From an uncultured Anaerobiospirillum sp. (GTDB lineage Bacteria; Pseudomonadota; Gammaproteobacteria; Enterobacterales; Succinivibrionaceae): a DNA stretch of 56,682 bases. How positions within the stretch are numbered: the first letter of the stretch is position 1; each line of letters begins with the position of its first letter. Below the pieces are notes generated by a model. It had not been told where the DNA came from. It saw only the letters and a program-made list of their open reading frames with translations, and made no database searches. Below are positions 27,406 to 35,405 of the stretch, in pieces. The position numbers were made by a program, and so were the translations under genes. The stretch lies in the NCBI GenBank assembly GCA_944392765.1, contig CALXXU010000007.1:1-56682 (forward strand). The letters are read 5' to 3'.

Positions 27406-28041
27406 CTAATCTTGACCGCGCCCTGAACTGAGGCGTACGACATTAGCTCCACTTTCTAAGTCTAAAAGTGTGGTGCACTTAAAGACCTGATCGGCGAGCA
27501 AACTAGGATGGATTTGCGCCACTATCTCCAAGTTGATAGTGTGGTTTAAGCTATTAGACGTGCCATCTGAGATGAGGTGTACCTGCACACTGTCAGGATC
27601 CAAGCGCGGCTCAAAGTGCACGATTTGCTCTCTGATCTGCTGCTGTAATTGCGCCAAGGATTGGGCGGCGTGGGAGTGACCACAGAAGTCGGTAAGTCCC
27701 ATCCCCAGAACTGAGTAGGACAATTCCCGATCCCCGTGCAGATCGCTTAAGCGCGGATGTGAGTGTGAATTGAGAATCAGCACGATGTTGTGCAAAATCT
27801 CAGCACGCAATAAATCCTTGGTGCGCTCAAAGCTCAATGGGGCACGGGTGGAACCCAACTCAGTAGAGCTGCCGCCCGGTTGAGGGTTTGAGTCTGACGC
27901 CGCCTGAGAGCTTACTCTTAAGTGTCCGCTCAGTAATGAAAAGGTGCAGGGCAAGAAAGTGCTAGCCTGCGGCTCTTGCGGGCGCGGGCTGCTTGCTGCA
28001 CCTGCCTGATTGGGATCTGTGACCTCATGTGGTGGCGCCAT
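27406..28041 (-). CDS. tssE: T6SS baseplate protein TssE (gp25-like)
   Basis: A 211-residue gp25-like wedge protein. The conserved part (about 75-205) contains HPRLSDLHGDRELSYSVLG and GLTDFCG, followed by QLQQQIREQIVHFEPRL, as in T4 gp25 relatives. It nucleates sheath assembly on the baseplate. The first about 70 residues are Pro/Ser/Gln-rich and longer than typical TssE. The start has only a weak GGAAG site, so translation could begin later. Upstream lies the 16-bp repeat array, not a conventional leader. Confidence 0.82.
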   Translation of the reverse strand: MAPPHEVTDPNQAGAASSPRPQEPQASTFLPCTFSLLSGHLRVSSQAASDSNPQPGGSSTELGSTRAPLSFERTKDLLRAEILHNIVLILNSHSHPRLSDLHGDRELSYSVLGMGLTDFCGHSHAAQSLAQLQQQIREQIVHFEPRLDPDSVQVHLISDGTSNSLNHTINLEIVAQIHPSLLADQVFKCTTLLDLESGANVVRLSSGRGQD

Positions 28042-28082
28042 AGCTTGCTTCCACTAGGAAAGCCAAGCTCAAGCCGAGAGCG

Positions 28083-28202
28083 CTTGCGGCTCGGAGCATT
28101 TGCGGCTCGGAGCGTTTGCGCTTCGGAGCATTTGCGCTTCGGAGCGTTTGCGGCTCGGAGCATTTGCGCTTCGGAGCGTTTGCAGCTCGGAACGTTTGCG
28201 CT
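28083..28202. repeat. 16-bp tandem repeat array between hcp and tssE
   Basis: About 7.5 units of 16 bp (TTTGCGCTTCGGAGCG and variants) have starts at 28099, 28115, 28131, 28147, 28163, 28179 and 28195. Unit length is not a multiple of 3, which fits a non-coding location. In the transcript it lies between the abundant hcp message and tssE, where it might affect processing or spacing. Confidence 0.9.
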
Positions 28203-28235
28203 AAGAGCTCAGAGCTAGAGCTTGGCGTGAATGCT

Positions 28236-28721
28236 CTAGGCGTTTTCCAGCTGGTTGAACGAAGCTTCAACCGCGCCGTCCTTGGTGTTGTCAGGCTTAA
28301 TTGGCGTGACTTTCCAAGTGATCTTGCCTGCCACTAATTCCACGTGCTCAATTGGAAGGGTACTGCCTTCGTTGGTGTCTTTGCCTTCGATCAAGCAGGA
28401 GAGAATCTTAACGTTTTCTAAGGTTACTTCGTACACTGGCACCTGAGCACCACCAATCGCGCGGCAGCTGACGAATTGGGCCTTGGCAATCTTTTGGCCT
28501 GACATGCAGTAGTGTTGGATCTTAGGCGTGGCCTTGTCGACATAGTGGGTAAAGACGAAAGGCTTAAACTGTCCACGCCCAGCAACATCACTGACGCGGC
28601 CGGTGGCTACGTTTTGCATCGAGCCATGGTTAAACTCAATCACCTCAATCCACTTGCTGTGGGCCTTATCGTAAGAGTCGCCGTCAATACCGTCGAGCTT
28701 GATGAAGTTATCACTAGCCAT
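28236..28721 (-). CDS. hcp: T6SS tube protein Hcp (TssD)
   Basis: A 161-residue Hcp, normal family length. Landmarks are FIKLDGIDGDSYDKAH, IEVIEFNHG, FVFTHYVDKATP and VYEVTLENVKI. It forms the hexameric inner tube and can carry small effectors in its lumen. AGGGG 8 bases before the ATG at 28721 supports this start over the upstream in-frame TTG-type extension at 28739. It lies 57 bp after tssC in the operon. Confidence 0.93.
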   Translation of the reverse strand: MASDNFIKLDGIDGDSYDKAHSKWIEVIEFNHGSMQNVATGRVSDVAGRGQFKPFVFTHYVDKATPKIQHYCMSGQKIAKAQFVSCRAIGGAQVPVYEVTLENVKILSCLIEGKDTNEGSTLPIEHVELVAGKITWKVTPIKPDNTKDGAVEASFNQLENA

Positions 28722-28778
28722 GATAGAACCCCTTAACACCTAAGGATGTTAGATAAAGTAAAGAATAGATCACGTTAA

Positions 28779-30275
28779 CTAAGCTGCGCCGCTTGGAACT
28801 TTAGCGGTTAAGCGTAAGGAGGTTGTTAAGCCTTCCAGCTGGTAGTGCGGGCGCAGGTAGAAACGAGCGTTGTAATAACCTGGTTGTCCTTCGATTTCAT
28901 CGACCTCAACACGAGCTTCAGCCAAAGGATATTTGGCTTTGACTTCTTCAGAGGCGTTAGGATCAGAGGTGACGTAGTTGGAGATCCAGTCGGACAGCCA
29001 GTTTTGCATATCAGAACGCTCTTTAAAGGAGCCGATCTTGTCGCGCACAATGCACTTTAAGTAGTGGGCAAAGCGCGAGGTAGCAAAGATGTAAGGCAGA
29101 CGCGCGCTTAAGGCTGCGTTGGCCGTAGCGTCAGCGTTGTCGTACTCCTGCGGCTTGTTGACAGTTTGACCACCTAAAAAGACGGCATAGTCGGTATTTT
29201 TCCAGTAGCACAGCGGCAAGAAGCCATTTTTGGACAGCTCGGCCTCACGACGATCGGTGATTGCAATTTCAGTTGGGCACTTGGTGGCGATACCGCCGTC
29301 ATCGGTTGGGAAGGTGTGGGTCGGCAAATCCGCAACGATACCACCTGATTCCACGCCGCGAATATGGGCACACCAGCCATAATCGGCAAAGGAACGATTG
29401 ATGTTAACGCCCATAGCGTAGGCCGCATTCATCCACACATATTTAGAGGAATCGCCATCGGAGGTATCCTCGACGAAGGCAAAACCCTCAACTGGATTGG
29501 TCTCAGGGCCATAAGGCATACGGCTTAAGACGCGCGGCAGGGTCAGTGCGACATAGCGGCTCTCATCGGTTTCACGGAAGGAGCGCCAAGCGGCATATTC
29601 TGGGGTGGTGAAGATCTTGGTGAGATCGCGCGGATTGGACAGATCTTGCCAGGAGTCCAGATTGAGCATGGAAGGATCGGCGGCGGCAATAAATGGAGCA
29701 TGAGCAGCCGATGCAATTTGCGCGATGCCCTTGAGTACTTCTAGATCAGGAGCGCTTTGGTTGAAGTAGTAATTGCCGATCAAAGCACCGTAAGGTTCAC
29801 CACCAGCGGTACCGTACTCGGATTCATAGACCATCTTAAAGATTGGGCTTTGATCCCACGATGAGCCCTTAAACTTCTTTAAGGTCTTACCCAGCTCTTG
29901 CTTGGAGATATTGAGCACGCGAATCTTGAGTTGCTCTGAGGTTTCGGTATGGGATACCAAGTAATCAAGGCCACGCCAGGCGCTTTCTAAGTCCTCGAAA
30001 TTCTGATGGTGAATGATTTCATTGACTTGAGCGGTGAGCTTCTTATCAAGCTCAGCAATCATGCCTTCGATCGTCTTGATCGCGTCCGTGCTGATTAAGT
30101 TGGCATTTTGCAGTGCTTGTTCGACTAAGACATTAACCGCGCCTTGTACTGCGGTATTGGCTTCCTCAGACTTAGGCTTAAACTCCTGCTGGAGTAATTT
30201 CTCAAAGTCGGAAACCTCGATGGAGCTTGCGGGGGCGCTCGTGTTTTGTGCGGCAGTTGGATTAATTTCGCTCAT
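28779..30275 (-). CDS. tssC: T6SS sheath large subunit TssC (VipB)
   Basis: A 498-residue TssC of normal length. Family landmarks are ESAWRGLDYLVSHTETS, DQSPIFKMVYESEYGT, GEPYGALIGNYYF, VALTLPRVLSRMPYG and the C-terminal LRPHYQLEGLTTSLRL. With TssB it forms the contractile sheath. It lies 41 bp after tssB and the two are surely co-transcribed. Confidence 0.95.
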   Translation of the reverse strand: MSEINPTAAQNTSAPASSIEVSDFEKLLQQEFKPKSEEANTAVQGAVNVLVEQALQNANLISTDAIKTIEGMIAELDKKLTAQVNEIIHHQNFEDLESAWRGLDYLVSHTETSEQLKIRVLNISKQELGKTLKKFKGSSWDQSPIFKMVYESEYGTAGGEPYGALIGNYYFNQSAPDLEVLKGIAQIASAAHAPFIAAADPSMLNLDSWQDLSNPRDLTKIFTTPEYAAWRSFRETDESRYVALTLPRVLSRMPYGPETNPVEGFAFVEDTSDGDSSKYVWMNAAYAMGVNINRSFADYGWCAHIRGVESGGIVADLPTHTFPTDDGGIATKCPTEIAITDRREAELSKNGFLPLCYWKNTDYAVFLGGQTVNKPQEYDNADATANAALSARLPYIFATSRFAHYLKCIVRDKIGSFKERSDMQNWLSDWISNYVTSDPNASEEVKAKYPLAEARVEVDEIEGQPGYYNARFYLRPHYQLEGLTTSLRLTAKVPSGAA

Positions 30276-30316
30276 AACTTCCTACCTTGCTCAATTGTAG
30301 CGGTTAAACCTAGCGC

Positions 30317-30853
30317 TTATGGGGCAGCAGGCGTAGGTTCGCTGGCGTTATCCTCGGGGGCGTCCGGTTTCTTTTGGGCCGCCAAGGCTTGCAAGAGGGT
30401 AGGGTCGGCCAGAAGTTTCGCGATCAACTCTTCGGCGCCACTCTTACCATCCATATAAGATAGGAGATTGGAGAGCTGCTCACGGGCTTCGAGTAATTGC
30501 TTTAAGCCATCGACCTTAGCTGCGACCTTATCAGGGGTAAAGTCGTCCATACTCTCAAAGGTCAGATCGACCGCCATATTACCTTCGCCCGAGATGACAT
30601 TAGGGACGGTAAAGGCGACGCGGGGCTTCATACTCTTTAAGCGCTCATCGAAGTTATCGGCGTCGATATCGACAAAGTCACGTTCAGCGACCTTAGGTAG
30701 TGGCTCGGAAGGCTTGCCCGAGAGATCGGAGAGCACGCCCATCACGAATGGCAGGTTAACCTTTTTCTCAGCTCCATAGAGTTCGACGTCGTACTCAACC
30801 TGAACGCGCGGCGCTCGGTTTTGCCCAATGAACTTCTGCGCATCTTTTGCCAT
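30317..30853 (-). CDS. tssB: T6SS sheath small subunit TssB (VipA)
   Basis: A 178-residue TssB. It has the typical N-terminus QKFIGQNRAPRVQVEYDVE and the motifs LPFVMGVLSDLSG and FDERLKSMKPRVAF. FESMDDFTPDKVAAKVDGL leads to the ClpV-interacting C-terminal helix region. A Pro/Glu/Ala tail ends the protein. It is the first gene of the minus-strand T6SS operon; the promoter must lie in 30854-31040, shared with the divergent methyltransferase gene. Confidence 0.95.
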   Translation of the reverse strand: MAKDAQKFIGQNRAPRVQVEYDVELYGAEKKVNLPFVMGVLSDLSGKPSEPLPKVAERDFVDIDADNFDERLKSMKPRVAFTVPNVISGEGNMAVDLTFESMDDFTPDKVAAKVDGLKQLLEAREQLSNLLSYMDGKSGAEELIAKLLADPTLLQALAAQKKPDAPEDNASEPTPAAP

Positions 30854-31040
30854 ATCTTACCCCTTATGAATCCCGCTAGTAATATGGAGCACAGCACCAT
30901 ATTTGCGGTAAAACTTCTTACTAATCTATCATAACCGAATTAGTGAGTCCATTGTGATAAACAGCTTAAACTCTAATGAGAGCTACCACACAATAGGTTG
31001 TTGTAAACTGAGCAAAGCTTTCTTGGACATGAGGTCGGCT

Positions 31041-31559
31041 ATGCACTTTACGTTGAAGGACAAGCTCTTAACGGTACTGGGCTTTATCATCTTCTTGGTG
31101 GTCGGGCCGCTTGTCATGGTCTATTTATCCACCTTAGACCCTACGACCTTCCTTGATAATAAGGACACCACGCTCTATTTAGCAGGACTGATGTCAGCGG
31201 TGGGCTTAGCGCTTGCGGTCTGGGCCAATTACACCTTGATCGTCAAGGGTGAGGGCGGCGCGGGCAATTTTGGTCCGGTCAAGCTCATGACCGAGACGCG
31301 CCACCTGGTGCGCACCGGTCCCTACAGCATCTGCCGCAACCCGATGCATTTGGGCGTATTCTTTTACTATGCTGGCTTTGCTTGTGCTCTCAATTCCTTG
31401 TTTGCGCTGATCGTGCCCTTGGCCTTTATCGCCTTTGCGTATTTCAATGCCATCGTGCTCGATGAGCCGCGCTTGAAGCGCGACTTCCCTGAGGAGTGGA
31501 GCGTGTACAAGGAAGAGGTACCGCGCTTCTTACCGCGTGCTCTCAAGCGCCGCAAGTAG
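31041..31559 (+). CDS. ICMT/PEMT-like membrane methyltransferase
   Basis: A 172-residue integral membrane protein with four or five predicted helices. It carries the isoprenylcysteine carboxyl methyltransferase-type SAM motif: HLVRTGPYSICRNPMHLG, then the C-terminal DEPRLKRDFPEEW and VPRFLP. Bacterial members methylate lipids or small molecules at the membrane; the substrate here is unknown. GAGG at 31031-31034 favours the ATG at 31041 over starts at 31029 or 30954. It is divergent from tssB, and there is no sign it belongs to the T6SS. Confidence 0.75.
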   Translation: MHFTLKDKLLTVLGFIIFLVVGPLVMVYLSTLDPTTFLDNKDTTLYLAGLMSAVGLALAVWANYTLIVKGEGGAGNFGPVKLMTETRHLVRTGPYSICRNPMHLGVFFYYAGFACALNSLFALIVPLAFIAFAYFNAIVLDEPRLKRDFPEEWSVYKEEVPRFLPRALKRRK

Positions 31560-31568
31560 GGACAGCGG

Positions 31569-31626
31569 CGCAAGTAGGCATCGTGCCGCACCTAGGAGTA
31601 GCGTCGCAAGTAGGCATCGTGCCGCA
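31569..31626 (+). repeat. 22-bp direct repeat downstream of the methyltransferase gene
   Basis: A 22-bp unit starting CGCAAGTAGGCATCGTGCCG occurs identically at 31569-31590 and 31605-31626, a 36-bp period, with further CGCAAGTAG copies around it including the 3' end of the preceding gene. Confidence 0.75.
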
Positions 31627-31708
31627 AGTGGACTAGGCCAAGCATGGCGCTGTAGTAAGGTTAAGTTAGTCCTCGGTTTGTTTTGGAGTTGGAAAAGGAG
31701 AGATGGGA

Positions 31709-32758
31709 ATGGAGGCTCAGGCCAAACAGGAGCTGTTAGCCCGCGTACACGAGCTTTATGAGCAAAATGCCTTTGAGGGCATTATCGACTTGCTCGAGCC
31801 AAATATTGAAACGCTGGAGTTTGAGCTGGCACTCGAGCTAGCGCGCGCCTACATCAATCATGGCAATACGATGGGCCAAGGGCGCGGCGACGAGCGCTAC
31901 TTGCAGGCCAATGCCTTGCTCGATAAGTACGGCTCCCAAGGCAAGGAACATGCACCGTTCTTGTTTTACAAGGGCTATGCCCTCTTTAAGCTGGGCTTAG
32001 TCAACGACGCCTTAATCCGTTTCAATCGCGCGCTGCGCTTTGTGAAGCTGGGCGTAGACGATTCCTTGCTCCCGACCATTGAGCGCATGAAGGCCCTGTG
32101 TGAGAGCTTTGATCCGGACAATCAGGCCAATAAGCTCAGCGAAGCTGACGAGGCCTTGCTGGATGCTCATATCAAGGAGCATATGGGCACCTATCAAATC
32201 CTGTTTAAGACCGATCGCTATGAGCTGCTGCATATCAAGCCGGACGATGCCCACCCTTGGAATTTAATTGTTACCAAGGGCCTGGCCGGTAAGAAGCTCA
32301 AGGTACCATTAGGCGTCGATGAGCTCACCAATAGCCATGTGGAGCTGGCAGTATGCCTGCCACCGGAGTGGCAATTTAGCACCAGCGAAGAGTATAACCT
32401 CTGGCCAATCAATGCCATGTGCGAGCTTATCAACTTCATCTTAGCCGGTAATGAGTTTGTCGGCTTCGGCTATACCTTCAGCAACGATAAGCCTTGGCAC
32501 AGCTCTACTGACTTTAGCGGCGGCATGCTCACCGCTTTAGGTGGCTACAACCACCGCGCCCAAGAGGCTGTGCTCTCAGATGGTAGCTACGTGCGCTTCT
32601 TTGAGCTCATCTTCTTGTACCCAATGGAGCTGGCGTTCCGCAAGAGCCATGATGCCTCGGCCTTAATCGAGCTCTTCGTGCAAAAGGGCGTGCGCCCAAG
32701 CCCAGTGCGCAAGCGCTCGGACGTCTGCGCAGCCCCAGCTAACTTCACCAAGATCTAA
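31709..32758 (+). CDS. TPR plus suppressor-of-fused (SUFU-like) domain protein
   Basis: A 349-residue cytosolic protein. TPR-like helices (about 10-125, with LALELARAYINHG, LFYKGYALFKLG and DALIRFNRAL) precede a SUFU-type domain (about 165-330). That domain has WNLIVTKGLAGKKLKVP, ELAVCLPPEWQ and WPINAMCELINFIL. Family: bacterial SUFU domains are often immunity proteins in polymorphic-toxin systems, but also occur as lone genes. AAGGAG at 31695-31700 fits the ATG at 31709 better than the one at 31703. It ends 3 bp before the transposase-remnant ORF, giving an apparent operon. Confidence 0.75.
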   Translation: MEAQAKQELLARVHELYEQNAFEGIIDLLEPNIETLEFELALELARAYINHGNTMGQGRGDERYLQANALLDKYGSQGKEHAPFLFYKGYALFKLGLVNDALIRFNRALRFVKLGVDDSLLPTIERMKALCESFDPDNQANKLSEADEALLDAHIKEHMGTYQILFKTDRYELLHIKPDDAHPWNLIVTKGLAGKKLKVPLGVDELTNSHVELAVCLPPEWQFSTSEEYNLWPINAMCELINFILAGNEFVGFGYTFSNDKPWHSSTDFSGGMLTALGGYNHRAQEAVLSDGSYVRFFELIFLYPMELAFRKSHDASALIELFVQKGVRPSPVRKRSDVCAAPANFTKI

Positions 32759-32761
32759 GCG

Positions 32762-33568
32762 ATGGCCGAAGTAATTGTGCTTAACTCCTATGGCTTAACG
32801 GCCGGAGCCTTGCGCTACTTTCATTTTATGGAGGTGGTCAATCAAGCCTTAGAGCCTGAGCACAGGGCTAAGCTGGATCCAGGGGGTGTGAGTGCAGCCA
32901 TGTTGCTGCAGCTCACCGATCCCTTTCAACCTGGCTTGCTGTACTTAAGCGAGTTTTTGCGGCGCTTGCGCATTGAGTACTTGCTTGGGGTGAGCTATAC
33001 CAATACGGCGCTGACCTATCAGGTCCAAACCAAATGCTTAGAGCAAATTGCATCCTATGGTCCAGAACGGCTCTATACCGCGCTCAAAAAGCAGGTGGCC
33101 GCTCAGCTCAAAGAGTTGGGGTTAACCTCAAGCTTTAAGCGCAGCGACTTGCTGGACGGTTCGGACTATAGCGCGACCTTGCGCGAAGTATGGCCGCCAC
33201 TCCAGCTCGACGAGGGTTTTACTGAGAGCCCAGAGTATTGCCATGCGCTCTGTGGGCTGCTGGCGTGTGCTCAGCTCATCACTACAGCGGCGCAGCGCCT
33301 GTTGCGCCAGCGCTGCCAAGAGCAGCAGATTGTGGTCCCTAATCCCGATCGCTCTCAGGGCAGTAAGCTGGGGCCGACGTGGCAGCGTATCTGCTTTCTC
33401 TTTACCTGCGACTCAATCTCCATCTACCTTGACGACGAGCTTCAGACGGAGCTGGTTAACATGAGCCCCTTAGAGCGAAAGATCGTGCAGGCTTTAGGGG
33501 CTCCATGGAGCCAGATCTACGATCCGCGTGCTATCAGGCAGTTTGGCTTTGAGCTGAGCGCGGTCTAA
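32762..33568 (+). pseudogene. IS1634-type transposase remnant lacking the central catalytic region
   Basis: A 268-residue open frame. The N-terminal 115 residues resemble the DUF4277 domain of IS1634-family transposases (VIVLNSYGLTAGALRYF, PFQPGLLYLSEFLRRL, YLLGVSYTNTAL). The last about 75 residues resemble the far C-terminus of such proteins (PTWQRICFLF, MSPLERKIVQALGAPW, YDP). The RNase-H-like DDE core of a full protein of about 550 residues appears absent, as if deleted in frame. No stop interrupts it and it follows the SUFU gene by 3 bp, so it may still be translated. Its 3' end overlaps the convergent EcoRI-type methylase by 35 bp. Confidence 0.55.
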
Positions 33569-34514
33569 TCAGAATACGAAAATAGGTGGGCTTGCCTGCG
33601 ATCTTCAGATCTTTGCCATCATCGCCTTTGCGAAAGCGCACGACCTCAAATTGTGCTGGGTTGAATTTGTGCAAGAAGGTGATAGGCACGCCCATCAACC
33701 CGAAGTAATCGCAGGGGATGTCCTTGGTGCGGTTGACGTTGATTGCCGGGCAATTGTCATAGTAGGGATAGCTGTCCTCATGGCCTTGATAGCGCTGCGT
33801 CAATGGGAGAAAGTCATGACGCGCAGTGTGGTCAAGGTTGGTGAGCCACATGCAGTTATTGGTCGCGACAATGCGCTGCCCCAGCTCATTGACCTTGGTC
33901 TCAAGGCCGTAGAGTGGGTAGTGCTCTGGCACGATAAAGCCTGAGATGCCCCGGCCTAAATTAATGCCAAGCCATACCTTATTTTTAGCAATTAGACTAA
34001 AGATCTCTTTATAGGTTATTGCATTAATATTACTGATTACTAAGAACTTCTTGCCAAATTCCATAATTTGAGCAATGTATTCACGAAAAAGTGAAAATGG
34101 TGGATTTGTAACAACAATGTCAGCTTGCTCAAGAAGAGATTGACACTCGAAACTGCGAAAATCACCGTTTCCCTTTAATGAAGTTACTTTGTAAGATGTT
34201 TTTGACTTGGACCCATCATAAACAGCAAACTTGCCATGAGTTGAAATATCGATTTGATTAAGCAGATTATTATCTGAATTGTTGTAACATGAGCAAATAA
34301 GGCGTTTTAATCCCAAGCGTTCAAAATTGCTAATAAAATATTTTGCAAAATTGCTTGCCGAAATATCATCGCAATTGCATAACACTGTTTTATTAGCAAA
34401 GTGATGCTCGTAATGAATAAGCTCTCTCTCAATATCACTAAGCTGAGTATAGAACTCATCCTTTTTGCCTGACTTGGCTTGATGTAGTGTTGATTGACCT
34501 GCCTTTCTGGCCAT
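33534..34514 (-). CDS. ecoRIM: EcoRI-type DNA adenine methyltransferase
   Basis: A 326-residue close relative of M.EcoRI (326 residues). The catalytic motif is NPPF (137-140, within VVTNPPFSLFREY). Other shared blocks are LCNCDD, GDFRSFE, SNINAITYKE, WLGINLGRGISGF, NNCMWLTNLD and GVPITFLHKFNP. It methylates adenine in GAATTC and protects the host from the neighbouring nuclease. It lies 41 bp after the nuclease gene on the same strand, the same R-then-M order as plasmid pMB1. The 5' two thirds are AT-rich while the last about 140 codons are GC-rich like the host, suggesting a mosaic gene. Confidence 0.96.
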   Translation of the reverse strand: MARKAGQSTLHQAKSGKKDEFYTQLSDIERELIHYEHHFANKTVLCNCDDISASNFAKYFISNFERLGLKRLICSCYNNSDNNLLNQIDISTHGKFAVYDGSKSKTSYKVTSLKGNGDFRSFECQSLLEQADIVVTNPPFSLFREYIAQIMEFGKKFLVISNINAITYKEIFSLIAKNKVWLGINLGRGISGFIVPEHYPLYGLETKVNELGQRIVATNNCMWLTNLDHTARHDFLPLTQRYQGHEDSYPYYDNCPAINVNRTKDIPCDYFGLMGVPITFLHKFNPAQFEVVRFRKGDDGKDLKIAGKPTYFRILIRPRSAQSQTA

Positions 34515-34555
34515 TTAGCCTCCTGTTGACTTGACTGTTGTATTGATAAGATTTA

Positions 34556-35368
34556 TTATAATTCGTTTTTCAACATGTAAAGTGAGGTGCGTGCTACATC
34601 TAACATGATGTCTATCATTTCATTTAAAGGCCACTTTTCACCATTGTTTTTTGTAAATATTGATGCAGCTTGAAGCATAGAGTGCCGGCCATTTGTCGAG
34701 ATAAATTTATTTTTACATAAATTTACATTAATCGCCATGCCGTAGTTGGCAGCTGATAATCTGTCCAAGCGATTGATAAAACCGGAATTGCATTTTAATT
34801 CCACATTGCGTCCATCTGGACGAGTAACAATGACGTCTTTTGTTAAGAAGTTTGATCCTTCTAGAAATATAATGTAGGGAAAATATGATTCAGCTAACAT
34901 TAGATTAGCAATTTCTGAGATATTTTTATGTGCACGTTCAATGGCGTTTCCTGCAGCCATTAAATCTTGATCATTATTTTTGCCAACTAATTTTCCTTGT
35001 TTTATATTTTCTATATCATTGCCTTGATGCTTTGCTTCTGATACTAGGACAATACGCCAGTTGCCATTAGTATCTTGAACTTCAATAATGCCCCCATCTG
35101 GTTTGATGCTTGATTCTGGAACAAATAATGTTTTGCCAAGATCTGGATCTAACTTTTGTAAAGCTTTATTGATCTCTAGCTTGGATATACTTTTCCGGTG
35201 TCTAAATTTCAAATTAGGGTGCTCAGATTGGAGCTGTTTCATTGTAAACAGTGCAGCTTGGGATACTGCTGCGTCGTGAAGTTGTGCTGCTGTACCAAAA
35301 ATACCTGCCGCACCATGATTTTCTTTCTGCTGATTTGTTAAACGGTTGGATTGATTGGTTTGAGACAT
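34556..35368 (-). CDS. ecoRIR: EcoRI-type restriction endonuclease
   Basis: A 270-residue close relative of EcoRI (277 residues). Catalytic residues fall at the same numbers as in EcoRI: Asp91 (KPDGG), Glu111 and Lys113 (EAKHQ). The recognition segment AAGNAIERAHKN keeps Asn141, Ala142 and Arg145. All other blocks (DPDLGKTLFV, SSIKPDGGI, FLEGSNFLT, NYGMAINVNLC) are conserved, so I predict cleavage at GAATTC. It is AT-rich compared with the flanks, which indicates horizontal origin. No controller (C) protein gene is visible. The first 12 residues (MSQTNQSNRLTN) also align, supporting the start. Confidence 0.96.
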   Translation of the reverse strand: MSQTNQSNRLTNQQKENHGAAGIFGTAAQLHDAAVSQAALFTMKQLQSEHPNLKFRHRKSISKLEINKALQKLDPDLGKTLFVPESSIKPDGGIIEVQDTNGNWRIVLVSEAKHQGNDIENIKQGKLVGKNNDQDLMAAGNAIERAHKNISEIANLMLAESYFPYIIFLEGSNFLTKDVIVTRPDGRNVELKCNSGFINRLDRLSAANYGMAINVNLCKNKFISTNGRHSMLQAASIFTKNNGEKWPLNEMIDIMLDVARTSLYMLKNEL

Positions 35369-35405
35369 ATTCTAGACCCTACAACTAGTGGACTCCTGTG
35401 GTGCC

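Noticed and set aside
28083-28202. CRISPR-like array
   Set aside because: Units are contiguous with no spacers and no cas genes nearby.
27930-28337. Several overlapping frames on both strands in the hcp-tssE gap
   Set aside because: All are generated by the 16-bp repeat array, which keeps multiple frames open; no ribosome sites or domain content.
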